Below, piece after piece: positions 15,192 through 23,240 of a stretch of DNA of 33,137 nt. The notes below the pieces were generated by a model. That model was not told the DNA's origin and searched no databases. It saw nothing but the letters and a program-made list of their open reading frames with translations. Position 1 is the first letter of the stretch, and each line of letters starts with the position of its first letter. The stretch lies in assembly GCA_002508545.1 (NCBI GenBank), contig DAVH01000001.1, positions 1-33,137 on the forward strand. The letters are read 5' to 3'. A program made the position numbers and the translations under genes. The stretch is from Methanomassiliicoccus sp. UBA6 (lineage in GTDB: Archaea > Thermoplasmatota > Thermoplasmata > Methanomassiliicoccales > Methanomassiliicoccaceae).

Positions 15192-17255
15192 ATGTACGGT
15201 CAGGATCTCTTTCCGCTGCTCATCAGCGCATCCCTCGGCGGGGCGCTGCTGTCCATAGTGACCAAGAGATGGGAGCAGGCCTGCCGGGCCATCTCCTTCA
15301 CGGCCGCGGCCGTGGTCTCGCTGATCGGGCTGGTCATCGCCCTCGAGGTGCTGCTGGTCGGAGGCCAGGTCGCTTTCACCATCCCCACCTCGGTGGCCGC
15401 CCTCGGGCATTTCACCTTCGTCGTGGACCGCCTGTCCGCGTTCTTCATGCTGGCGATATCCTCGCTGGGCCTCTGCGTCTCCATATATTCTATAGGATAC
15501 ACGAGGGAGTACGCCGGCCGGTACTCGCCGGCCACCATGGGCTCCCTGTTCAGCATATTCCTCCTGAGCCTCTTCCTGGTGGTCACCGCCTCCAACGCCG
15601 TCCTGTTCCTCATCATGTGGGAGACCATGTCCCTGAGCTCGTATCTCCTGGTGGTGTACGAGAGCAGGAACCGGGAGAGCGTGTCCTCCGGGCTGCTGTA
15701 CGTGGTCATGACCCACCTGGGCACCGCGCTCATCACCGTGGCGTTCATCATCATGTGGCTGCACACCCCTGGCGAGCATTCCTTCGATTTCTCGGCGTTC
15801 CGGGAGCTGAGCGCCGGGGCGCTGCCGGAGGCCGCCCGGGCCGCGGCGTTCCTCCTCCTGCTCGTGGGCTTCGGGACCAAGGCCGGCCTGGTGCCGCTGC
15901 ACGTCTGGCTGCCGCAGGCGCACCCCGCCGCGCCGTCCAACATCTCGGCGATGATGTCCGGGGTGATGGTGAAGACGGCGGTGTACATGCTCATCCGCTG
16001 CTACTTCGACTTCCTCGGGGTCACCGACTCCTGGTGGGGGCTGGTGGTCCTGCTGGTGGCCTCGGTGTCGGCGCTGGTCGGCGTTCTCTACGCGCTCATG
16101 GAGGAGGACATCAAGCGCGCCCTCGCCTACTCCACCGTGGAGAACGTCGGCCTCATCTTCATCGGGCTGGGGGCGGCCATGGTGTTCCAGTCCTACTACC
16201 TCGCCGATCCTGCGGCCAACGCCCACCTGGCCGATCTGGCCGCCCTCGCCCTCATCGCGGTGCTGTTCCACACCCTCGCCCACTCGCTGTTCAAGGGCCT
16301 CCTGTTCATGGGCGCCGGAGCGGTGATGTACGCGACGCACACCCGCGACCTGGAGGAGATGGGCGGTCTGGCCAAGCGGATGCGGTGGACGGGCATCCTG
16401 TTCTTCATCGGCGCGCTGTCCATATCCGCGATCCCGCCCTTCAGCGGGTTCGTGGGCGAGTGGCTGATGTTCCAATCCCTGCTGCTCACCCAGAACATCA
16501 ATGACCCTATGGTCAACGTCCTGCTGCCGGTGGCGGTGGCCGTACTGGCGCTGACCGGTGCCCTGGCCGCGGCCTGCTTCGTACGCGTGTTCGGCGCGAC
16601 CTTCCTGGCGAGGCCGCGCAGCAAGCACGCCGCTGAGGCCGTGGAGGTCCCGCGCACGATGCTGACGGGCATGGGCATCGCCGCGGGGGCCTCGGTCCTG
16701 CTGGGCATACTGTCGGTCTTCATCGTGCCGGTCATCGACAGCGTGACCTCCTCGGTCCTGGGGGTCAGCATCGCGTCCAAGCTGGTCAACGGCCTGGTGC
16801 TGATGCCCCCGGCCGGGGAGTTCAGCAGCATGAGCCCCGTGATCATCGGCGCGCTGCTGCTGTTCGCCGTGCCCTTCGCCTACTTCGCCACCCGAGACCT
16901 GGGAGGCCGCCGACCGGTGGAGAAGGGCGATACCTGGGACTGCGGGACGCCGCTGAGCTCGAGGACCGAGTACTCCGCCGCCGGCTTCTCCAACCCCATC
17001 AACCGCATATTCCGCTCCATCTACCGCCCTCACACCGAGGTCCGGACCGAGTACACCTCATCCACGCTGATCAAGAGGAAGATCTCCTTCTCCAGCACCA
17101 TCGAGCCGGTGTTCGAGAGATACCTGTACGCCCCGGTCGCCGCCCTGGTGATCGCCCTCGCCCGCCGCGTGGGCGTGATCCAGAAGGGGAGCATCCAGGC
17201 CTATCTGGCGTACATCTTCGTCATCCTCCTCGTCCTGCTGGTGGTGTTCCGATGA
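15192..17255 (+). CDS. Ehr/Hyf-type complex, HyfB-like proton-pumping antiporter subunit
   Basis: This 687-residue membrane protein is the large antiporter-type subunit (HyfB/HycC, related to NuoL and Mrp). It shows many transmembrane helices, the key glutamate in MWETMSLSSY, the pump lysine in GFGTKAGLVPLHVWLPQAHP, the second lysine in SGVMVKTAVYML and the lysine pair region EEDIKRALAYST. The C-terminal part has the WDCGTPL block seen in HyfB/HycC proteins and a last helix. It should conduct protons or sodium as part of an energy-converting complex. Starts are possible at GTG 15171 or ATG 15192. I prefer the ATG because GGTG lies 9 bases before it. It overlaps the next gene by four bases (ATGA). 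Confidence 0.88.
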   Translation: MYGQDLFPLLISASLGGALLSIVTKRWEQACRAISFTAAAVVSLIGLVIALEVLLVGGQVAFTIPTSVAALGHFTFVVDRLSAFFMLAISSLGLCVSIYSIGYTREYAGRYSPATMGSLFSIFLLSLFLVVTASNAVLFLIMWETMSLSSYLLVVYESRNRESVSSGLLYVVMTHLGTALITVAFIIMWLHTPGEHSFDFSAFRELSAGALPEAARAAAFLLLLVGFGTKAGLVPLHVWLPQAHPAAPSNISAMMSGVMVKTAVYMLIRCYFDFLGVTDSWWGLVVLLVASVSALVGVLYALMEEDIKRALAYSTVENVGLIFIGLGAAMVFQSYYLADPAANAHLADLAALALIAVLFHTLAHSLFKGLLFMGAGAVMYATHTRDLEEMGGLAKRMRWTGILFFIGALSISAIPPFSGFVGEWLMFQSLLLTQNINDPMVNVLLPVAVAVLALTGALAAACFVRVFGATFLARPRSKHAAEAVEVPRTMLTGMGIAAGASVLLGILSVFIVPVIDSVTSSVLGVSIASKLVNGLVLMPPAGEFSSMSPVIIGALLLFAVPFAYFATRDLGGRRPVEKGDTWDCGTPLSSRTEYSAAGFSNPINRIFRSIYRPHTEVRTEYTSSTLIKRKISFSSTIEPVFERYLYAPVAALVIALARRVGVIQKGSIQAYLAYIFVILLVLLVVFR

Positions 17256-18187
17256 TCCTCGAGCTCGTCCAGTTCCTGCTGATCCTGGCCATCGCCCCCC
17301 TGGTCACCGGGGTCATCCGCAAGGCCAAGGCACTGATGCAGAGCCGCCGGGGGCCCAGCGTGCTCCAGCCCTACCGGGACCTCGGGAAGCTGCTGTCCAA
17401 GGGCTCGGTGGTCTCCAACGACGCCTCCTGGCTGTTCACCATCACCCCGTACGTGTGCATCGCCGCGGTGACCGTGGCCGCCCTCCTGGTGCCGGTCATG
17501 TACGCCGGCACCTTCGGCTTCCTGGGCGACCTCATCGTGCTCATCTACCTGCTGGCCATGATGCGGTTCTTCATGGCCTTGGCCGCCCTGGACACCGGCT
17601 CGGCGTTCGGGGGCATGGGGTCGAGCCGGGAGATGTACATATCCTCCATCGTCGAGCCGACCATGCTGCTGTCGATCTTCGCCATGGCCCTTGTGGCCGG
17701 CACGACCTCGCTGGCGAGCATCTCGCAGAACATCGCCTCCAGCGGCCTGGACCTGGTGTCCCCGGCGCTGTTCCTGGCCGCGGCCGCCTTCTTCATCGCC
17801 ACCCTGGCCGAGAACGCGAGGCTGCCGTTCGACAACCCGTCGACCCACCTGGAGCTGACGATGATCCACGAGGCCATGCTCCTCGAGTACTCGGGCAAGC
17901 AGCTGGCACTGATGGAGATGGCCTCCATGACCAAGCTGGTCATCTTCCTCGCGATACTCTCCAACGTGTTCTTCCCCTGGGGCATCGCCACCGGGGCGGA
18001 GCCCCTGGCGGTCCTCGTCGGGGCCCTGCTCTTCCTGGCCAAGATCACCCTCCTTGCGCTGGTCATCGCCATGATAGAGTCATCGATCTCCAAGATGCGC
18101 CTGTTCCGCCTGCCCAACCTGCTGACGGTGGCGTTCATGCTCGCGCTCCTCGCGGTGGTATCGTACTACATACTGGGGGTGGCCTGA
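17252..18187 (+). CDS. Ehr/Hyf-type complex, HyfC/NuoH-like membrane anchor subunit
   Basis: The 311-residue protein has about eight membrane helices and belongs to the NuoH/HycD/EchB family, which connects the peripheral electron-transfer arm to the pump. Family marks are the loop MQSRRGPSVLQPYRDLGKLL (residues 30-49) and the acidic loop NARLPFDNPSTHLELTMIHE near 190-209, including the ELT/HE residues typical of the E-channel. It starts with ATGA overlapping the previous stop, and its TGA is followed directly by the ACG that probably begins the HyfE-like gene. Confidence 0.92.
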   Translation: MILELVQFLLILAIAPLVTGVIRKAKALMQSRRGPSVLQPYRDLGKLLSKGSVVSNDASWLFTITPYVCIAAVTVAALLVPVMYAGTFGFLGDLIVLIYLLAMMRFFMALAALDTGSAFGGMGSSREMYISSIVEPTMLLSIFAMALVAGTTSLASISQNIASSGLDLVSPALFLAAAAFFIATLAENARLPFDNPSTHLELTMIHEAMLLEYSGKQLALMEMASMTKLVIFLAILSNVFFPWGIATGAEPLAVLVGALLFLAKITLLALVIAMIESSISKMRLFRLPNLLTVAFMLALLAVVSYYILGVA

Positions 18188-18853
18188 ACGGCGTTCTCGT
18201 CCATCACCATCATTGACGGCCTCGCGGCGGCCATCCTGCTGCTGTCGTTCATCGGCATGGCCGGCAACCGCATGCTCACCCTTGTCCGCCTGTTCGCGCT
18301 GCAGTCGCTAGCCCTGGGCGCGCTGGCGCTCACGGTGGCGCTCGTCACCGGCTCCGCCCACATCTACGCGGTGGCGATCTTGACCGTGGTCATCAAGGGC
18401 ATGATCATCCCCTGGATGCTGCTGTACGTGATGAGGCAGATCAAGGTCGACCGGGAGGTCGAGCCGGTGGTGAGCATTCCCATGTCGCTCCTGCTGTGCG
18501 GCGGGCTGACCGTGGTCGCGTTCTACCTCACCCAGCCGATCATCTTCGTCGGCGGGGCCATCGACACCATCACCAAGAACTGCCTGGCCATCTCGCTGGC
18601 GGTGGTGTTCATCGGCTTCTTTACCATGATCTCCCGCAAGAAGGCCATCACCCAGATCATGGGCCTGCTGACCATGGAGAACGGACTGTTCCTGGCCGCC
18701 ATCTCCGTCACCTATGGCATGCCGCTGATCGTCGAGCTGGGCATCTTCTTCGACATCCTGGTGGCGGTGCTCATCATGGGCCTGTTCGCCTTCCGCATCA
18801 ACAAGACCTTCGCCAGCGTGGACACCACCATCCTGAGGAGGCTGCGGGATTGA
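18188..18853 (+). CDS. Ehr/Hyf-type complex, HyfE-like membrane subunit (probable ACG start)
   Basis: HyfE-type proteins contain a NuoK-like part. The product has about six membrane helices. The first standard start in frame, ATG 18257, would cut the first helix in half. Coding clearly continues up to the TGA of the previous gene: after ACG come residues AFSSITIIDGLAAAILLLSF, the first helix in the position expected from E. coli HyfE. GGGGTGG lies 5 bases before the ACG at 18188-18190. Hence the real start is probably this ACG, either as a rare start codon or as an ATG misread by one base. The product is 221 residues with this start. The gene ends in TTGA overlapped by the next start. Confidence 0.82.
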   Translation, partial: TAFSSITIIDGLAAAILLLSFIGMAGNRMLTLVRLFALQSLALGALALTVALVTGSAHIYAVAILTVVIKGMIIPWMLLYVMRQIKVDREVEPVVSIPMSLLLCGGLTVVAFYLTQPIIFVGGAIDTITKNCLAISLAVVFIGFFTMISRKKAITQIMGLLTMENGLFLAAISVTYGMPLIVELGIFFDILVAVLIMGLFAFRINKTFASVDTTILRRLRD

Positions 18854-20319
18854 TCGAGTACCTGTTGCTGGTCCCCCTCATCGCCGCGGCGTTGTGCTAC
18901 CCGCTGCGGTCGAGGCGCCTCATCGAGGCCGCGGGGGTCGCCGGCTCGGCGGCCACCCTGGCCGTGGCGTCGCTCCTCTCCTACCGGGTGTTCACCTCCG
19001 GGACGATGGACGAGGGGCTGCTGTACATGGACGCCTTCTCGGCGTACATCCTCATGCTGGTCTCCCTGGTCGGCCTGATGGCGGTGATCTACTCCATTCC
19101 CTACATCGGCCGGGAGAACAGGGAGGGGGTCATCACCGACATCAAGCTGAGGAACTACTACCTCTTCTTCCAGCTGTTCGTGTTCACCATGCTCCTGGTG
19201 TGCGTCAGCAACAACCTGGGGGTCATGTGGATCGCCATCGAGGGGACGACGCTGGCGTCGGCGTATCTTGTCGGTCTCTACGACCGGGAGACCTCGGTCG
19301 AGGCCGCCTGGAAGTACCTGGTCATCTGCTCGGTGGGCATCACCCTGGCCCTGCTGGGCATCATCATCGTGTACGCCTCGTCCATCCAGGTGCTCGGGGA
19401 GTCGTCCTCCGCCCTCGACTGGTCCACCCTTATGGCCACGGCCGGCTCGCTGGACCCCACCCTGCTCAAGATCGCCTTCATCTTCGTCCTCATCGGCTAC
19501 GGCACCAAGGTCGGCCTCGCGCCGATGCACACCTGGCTGCCGGACGCGCACTCCCAGGCGCCCACCCCGGTCTCCGCGCTGCTGTCCGGCGTGCTGCTGA
19601 ACTGCGCGATGTACGGCATCCTGCGGTTCCACATGATCGTGTCCGGGTCCTCCCTGGGGCCCGGGTTCTCGGGCGGCCTGCTGCTGCTGTTCGGCATCAT
19701 ATCGCTGGGCATCGCCGCGGCGTACATCGTCATGTCCAAGGACTACAAGCGCATGCTCGCGTACTCCTCGATCGAGCACATGGGCATCATCGCCATCGGC
19801 TTCGGCTTCGGCGGCTACTGGGGCGTCTTCGGGGCGCTGTTCCACATGCTCAACCACGCGCTGACCAAGACCCTGATGTTCTTCGGGGCGGGGAACATCC
19901 TCCATCGGCTGGGGACCAAGGACATCGGCGAGGTGCGCGGCGTCCTCAAGGTCCTCCCGGCCACCGGCATCCTGTTCCTCGGGGGCGCCCTGGCCATCAC
20001 CGGCTGCCCGCCGTTCTCCCTGTTCCTGAGCGAGTTCATGGTGGTGGTGGGAGGCATCAGCTCCGGGGACGTCCTGGGCGTGACGCTGTACCTCCTTCTG
20101 CTGGCCATCGTCTTCGCCGCCTTCCTGTACCATGCCGGCCGCATGGTGTTCGGCGAGCCGGCCGGGACGGCGGGCGGCGAGGGCGAGAGGAGCAGGGTCG
20201 ACATCGTCCTCATGTCCGCGCTGCTGATCTCCATCCTGGCGCTCGGCCTCTACCTCCCGGCGTTCCTGAACGACGTCCTGCAGCAGATCGTCCGGCTGTT
20301 CCTGGGAGGCAGCGCATGA
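18850..20319 (+). CDS. Ehr/Hyf-type complex, HyfF/NuoN-like antiporter subunit
   Basis: The 489-residue protein is the second antiporter-type subunit. Key pump residues are present: glutamate in WIAIEGTTLASAYL, lysine in GYGTKVGLAPMHTWLPDAHS, and lysine in SKDYKRMLAYSSIEHMG. About 14 helices are predicted. The start is a TTG at 18850-18852 that overlaps the TGA of the previous gene, with GAGGAGG 8 bases upstream. No ATG fits the family N-terminus (IEYLLLVPLIAAAL), so the TTG is convincing. The stop overlaps the next gene by four bases (ATGA). Confidence 0.92.
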   Translation: MIEYLLLVPLIAAALCYPLRSRRLIEAAGVAGSAATLAVASLLSYRVFTSGTMDEGLLYMDAFSAYILMLVSLVGLMAVIYSIPYIGRENREGVITDIKLRNYYLFFQLFVFTMLLVCVSNNLGVMWIAIEGTTLASAYLVGLYDRETSVEAAWKYLVICSVGITLALLGIIIVYASSIQVLGESSSALDWSTLMATAGSLDPTLLKIAFIFVLIGYGTKVGLAPMHTWLPDAHSQAPTPVSALLSGVLLNCAMYGILRFHMIVSGSSLGPGFSGGLLLLFGIISLGIAAAYIVMSKDYKRMLAYSSIEHMGIIAIGFGFGGYWGVFGALFHMLNHALTKTLMFFGAGNILHRLGTKDIGEVRGVLKVLPATGILFLGGALAITGCPPFSLFLSEFMVVVGGISSGDVLGVTLYLLLLAIVFAAFLYHAGRMVFGEPAGTAGGEGERSRVDIVLMSALLISILALGLYLPAFLNDVLQQIVRLFLGGSA

Positions 20320-21902
20320 GCGGCGAGGGGCTGAGGTCGATCGTGCGCCAGCTGCCCTCCGAGGTGATGGTGCGGATCGATCGGCACGAGATCGAGGGCC
20401 GCGACCTGCGCCTGGTGATCCGGCCCGACGGCCTGGTCCCCCTGGCCGGCCACCTGCGCAAGGAGCTCGGGGCGAGGCTGGTGACGCTGCACGCCACCGA
20501 CGACCGGGCGCTGGAGGGCTGCTTCAAGCTCCACCTGGTGATGGCCCCGCAGGGCATGGACGCCCTCGTGTCCGCCACCGCCCCCCTGGGACTGGGGGAG
20601 TGGAGGTACGAGTCCCTGACCCCCACCATCAACGACGCCGACTGGTACGAGCGGGAGATCCAGGACATGTTCGGCCTGGTGGCGATCGGCCACCCCGACC
20701 CCCGGCCGCTCGTCCTCCACGAGGACTGGCCCGAGGGCAAGTACCCGCTGCGCAAGGACTTCCTGACGGGAGAGCGGCCTCCCCGGGTGAAGGGCGAGTA
20801 CCACTTCACCAAGGTGGAGGGCGAGGGCGTCTACGAGATCCCGGTCGGCCCGGTGCACGCCGGCGTGATCGAGCCCGGGCACTTCCGGTTCTCCGTCGCC
20901 GGCGAGCCGATCATCAACCTGGAGGTCCGCCTGGGATACGTGCATCGGGGGGTCGAGAAGCTCTCCGAGTCCACCCCCTACCCCAAGGGCGTGCACCTGG
21001 CGGAGCGCATCTCCGGGGACAACTCGGTGGCGCACTCCACCGCGTACTGCCAGGCGGTGGAGGCGCTCGCCTCCTGCCAGGTGCCTGAGCGCGCGGAGCA
21101 CATCCGGGTGGTGATGCTGGAGCTGGAGCGCCTGTACAACCTGTTCGGGGACATCGCCGGGATCGCCCTGGACACCGCGCTGAGCGTGGCGGCGGCCTGC
21201 GGGTACCTGCTGAGGGAGAAGGCCATGAACCTGAACGAGTGCCTCACCGGCTCCCGGCTGCTGCGCTCCGTGAACGTTCTGGGCGGGGTGCGAAAGGACC
21301 TAACTCCCAACGATCGGGAGAAGGTCCTCGCCACCATGGTCAAGCTGAAGCTGGAGTTCGATGACCTGGTGACCCTCATGCTGTCCTCCCCGTCGATGAT
21401 GGACCGGGTGGAGACCACCGGCCGGCTGACCAGGGAGATGGCCGTGGACCTCAACGTGGTCGGCCCGGCGGCCCGGGCCAGCGGGGTCGACCGGGACGTG
21501 CGGAGGGACCATCCCTACGCCGCCTACGGGAATCTGAACTTCCTGGTGCCGACGCAGTCCGGGGGCGACGTCGCTGCGCGCATGAGGGTGAAGATGGACG
21601 AGGTGCGCGAGTCGTTCTCGCTCATCGACCAGGCCCTCGACGGCATGCCCGCCGGACCGGTGAGGGCGAAGCTCGGCAGCGTTCCCCAGGGGCACGCCGC
21701 CTGCTCCCTGGTCGAGTCGCCGAGAGGGGAGATCGTCCACTGGATCATGGCCGGCCGGGGAGCGCCGGCGAGGCACAAGGTGAGGGACGCCTCCTTCTGC
21801 AACTGGCTGGCGATGGAGCAGGCGGTCCTGGGCAACATCGTCCCGGACTTCCCGCTGATCAACAAGAGCTTCAACCTGTCCTACGCGGGCAACGATCTGT
21901 GA
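20316..21902 (+). CDS. Ehr/Hyf-type complex, fused NuoC-NuoD-like large subunit lacking [NiFe] ligands
   Basis: This 528-residue protein joins a NuoC-type domain (residues about 1-155, with WYEREIQDMFGL at 110-121) to a NuoD/HycE-type domain (about 175-528), the HycE/HyfG arrangement. In hydrogenases the second domain carries RxCGxC near its start and DPCxxC at its end. Here the first reads RISGDN (231-236), so both cysteines are Ser233 and Asn236. The C-terminus ends SFNLSYAGNDL with no cysteine. Nickel-iron binding is therefore very unlikely, and the subunit should reduce something other than protons, as in complex I or Ehr complexes. The ATG overlaps the preceding stop and has GGGAGG before it. 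Confidence 0.92.
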   Translation: MSGEGLRSIVRQLPSEVMVRIDRHEIEGRDLRLVIRPDGLVPLAGHLRKELGARLVTLHATDDRALEGCFKLHLVMAPQGMDALVSATAPLGLGEWRYESLTPTINDADWYEREIQDMFGLVAIGHPDPRPLVLHEDWPEGKYPLRKDFLTGERPPRVKGEYHFTKVEGEGVYEIPVGPVHAGVIEPGHFRFSVAGEPIINLEVRLGYVHRGVEKLSESTPYPKGVHLAERISGDNSVAHSTAYCQAVEALASCQVPERAEHIRVVMLELERLYNLFGDIAGIALDTALSVAAACGYLLREKAMNLNECLTGSRLLRSVNVLGGVRKDLTPNDREKVLATMVKLKLEFDDLVTLMLSSPSMMDRVETTGRLTREMAVDLNVVGPAARASGVDRDVRRDHPYAAYGNLNFLVPTQSGGDVAARMRVKMDEVRESFSLIDQALDGMPAGPVRAKLGSVPQGHAACSLVESPRGEIVHWIMAGRGAPARHKVRDASFCNWLAMEQAVLGNIVPDFPLINKSFNLSYAGNDL

Positions 21903-21911
21903 GGTGCCGTG

Positions 21912-22235
21912 ATGTTCAAGTTCCTAAAGCTCGGGGTGCTCAAGAAGGGGGTGCAGACCCGCGACTACCCGCGGGAGCGCGCTCCCGCGTTCGACGCCTT
22001 CCTCGGGCTGCCGATGGTCGACATGGAGAGATGCGACCGCTGCGCCGCCTGCGTCTCCGCCTGCCCCGTGCAGGCGATCACCATGCTCCCGGCGGAGATC
22101 GAGATATCGGCGGAGAGGTGCATCTTCTGCGCGGCGTGCGTAGAGGCATGCCCGGGAGCGATGACCATGGGGAAGGAGTTCGAGCTCGCGTCCCTCTCCC
22201 GGGACGGCCTGAAGGTGGTGTATCGCCGTGGATGA
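21912..22235 (+). CDS. Ehr/Hyf-type complex, HyfH/NuoI-like 2x[4Fe-4S] ferredoxin subunit
   Basis: The 107-residue protein carries two complete CxxCxxCxxxCP motifs: C41, C44, C47, C51 and C70, C73, C76, C80. It links the ferredoxin docking side to the small subunit. It is shorter than bacterial HyfH but comparable to archaeal counterparts. The GAGGTG ribosome site at 21901-21906 overlaps the upstream stop and fits the ATG at 21912 better than the GTG at 21909. It overlaps the next gene by eight bases. Confidence 0.92.
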   Translation: MFKFLKLGVLKKGVQTRDYPRERAPAFDAFLGLPMVDMERCDRCAACVSACPVQAITMLPAEIEISAERCIFCAACVEACPGAMTMGKEFELASLSRDGLKVVYRRG

Positions 22236-22689
22236 GGCGACCGAGAGACTGGGGGAGGAGCTTAAGGCGAGGATCAGGAGAACATTCGGCCGCTCGCTGT
22301 CCATCCGGGAGGTCGATGCCGGGTCCTGCAACGGCTGCGAGGTGGAGGTCAATGCCCTCACCAACGCCGTCCACGACATCGAGCGGTTCGGGCTGCACAT
22401 CGTGGCCTCCCCCCGCCACGCGGACATGCTGCTGGTGACCGGCCCGGTGACCCGGGGCATGCTGCCCGCCCTGATGCAGACCTACAAGGCAACGCCCGCC
22501 CCCAAGATGGTGGTGGCCATGGGCTCCTGCGCCATCTCCGGGGGCATCTTCCGCGGCACCTACGCCACGCTCGACGGGGTGGACAAGGTGCTGCCGGTCG
22601 ACGCGTACATCCCCGGCTGCCCTCCCCGGCCCCAGGCGATTATCCAGGGCATCCTGCTGGCCCTGGACCGATGGGAATCGAAGGCGTGA
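22228..22689 (+). CDS. Ehr/Hyf-type complex, HyfI/NuoB-like small subunit
   Basis: The 153-residue protein is the small subunit that holds the last [4Fe-4S] cluster (N2-type). All four ligands are visible: C34 and C37 in GSCNGCEVE, C101 in GSCAISGG and C131 in PGCPPRP. The electron path up to the vanished [NiFe] site is thus intact. The start is a GTG at 22228, preceded by AAGGTGGTG, inside the end of the previous gene. The TGA stop is followed at once by the TGA of the convergent stress protein gene, so the two stops form TGATCA. Confidence 0.92.
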   Translation: MDEATERLGEELKARIRRTFGRSLSIREVDAGSCNGCEVEVNALTNAVHDIERFGLHIVASPRHADMLLVTGPVTRGMLPALMQTYKATPAPKMVVAMGSCAISGGIFRGTYATLDGVDKVLPVDAYIPGCPPRPQAIIQGILLALDRWESKA

Positions 22690-23130
22690 TCACTTCACGA
22701 CGATGACGGTGCAGTTCGAGTTGCGCACCACGTACTCGGACACCGAGCCTATGAGCACCCGGTCCAGCACGGACTTTCCGGAGGTACCGACGACGATCGC
22801 CCCGGCCTTGATGCGCTCCGCGGTGGAGACGATGGTCTGGTACGGCGAACCCCCTTCCAGCAGGGTGGTCACATCGATGCCGAGGTCCGACCCGGCACGC
22901 TTGAGGTCCTGCAGGATGGCCATCCCTTCCTTGATGACCTCCGAGCGGTCCGACTCGTTCTTGGGGCTGACCACGTACATGATGAAAAGCTTCGACGAGG
23001 TCAGCTTGGCCATCTCCATGGCGAAGTCGATGGCCTTGGCCGAATGGGGCTTCCCATCAGTGGCCAGAAGCAGGTTCTTCCCCTGCACCTGGCGCTCCGA
23101 TGTCTGGGGCTCCTCCATGGGGGACGACAT
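22690..23130 (-). CDS. Universal stress protein (UspA family)
   Basis: The protein has the ATP-binding UspA signature: LLLATDGKPHS near the start with the conserved Asp, and GTSGKSVLDRVLIGS (G-x2-G-x9-G-S) near the end. It is a cytoplasmic dimer-forming stress protein of about 146 residues. Three starts are possible: TTG 23136, ATG 23130 and ATG 23118. I chose 23130, which has an AGG about 7 bases upstream. It sits tail-to-tail between the two membrane complexes with zero spacing on the left, and diverges from the Ech operon on the right, which may tie its expression to energy status. Confidence 0.9.
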   Translation of the reverse strand: MSSPMEEPQTSERQVQGKNLLLATDGKPHSAKAIDFAMEMAKLTSSKLFIMYVVSPKNESDRSEVIKEGMAILQDLKRAGSDLGIDVTTLLEGGSPYQTIVSTAERIKAGAIVVGTSGKSVLDRVLIGSVSEYVVRNSNCTVIVVK

Positions 23131-23204
23131 CGGCAAGCCTGGTAAAAAGACATCGTAAAGCGTCCTCGCCGGAGAGTTCGTGATACCTGCCTGTCGCGGC
23201 AGTA

Positions 23205-23214
23205 GAATATAATA
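23205..23214 (+). promoter_or_regulatory. TATA box of the Ech operon
   Basis: GAATATAATA lies 27-36 bases before the ATG at 23241. Initiation is expected about 4-6 bases before the start codon, so the first gene of the operon is probably nearly leaderless, in contrast to the Ehr-type operon, which has a long leader. Confidence 0.6.
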
Positions 23215-23240
23215 ATGCCTGAATGGGTTAAAGACGACGG

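Noticed and set aside
14853..17033. 726-codon minus-strand frame opposite the HyfB-like gene
   Set aside because: The product is a repetitive H/G/R/Q/E-rich string; the plus strand holds a conserved antiporter with all key residues.
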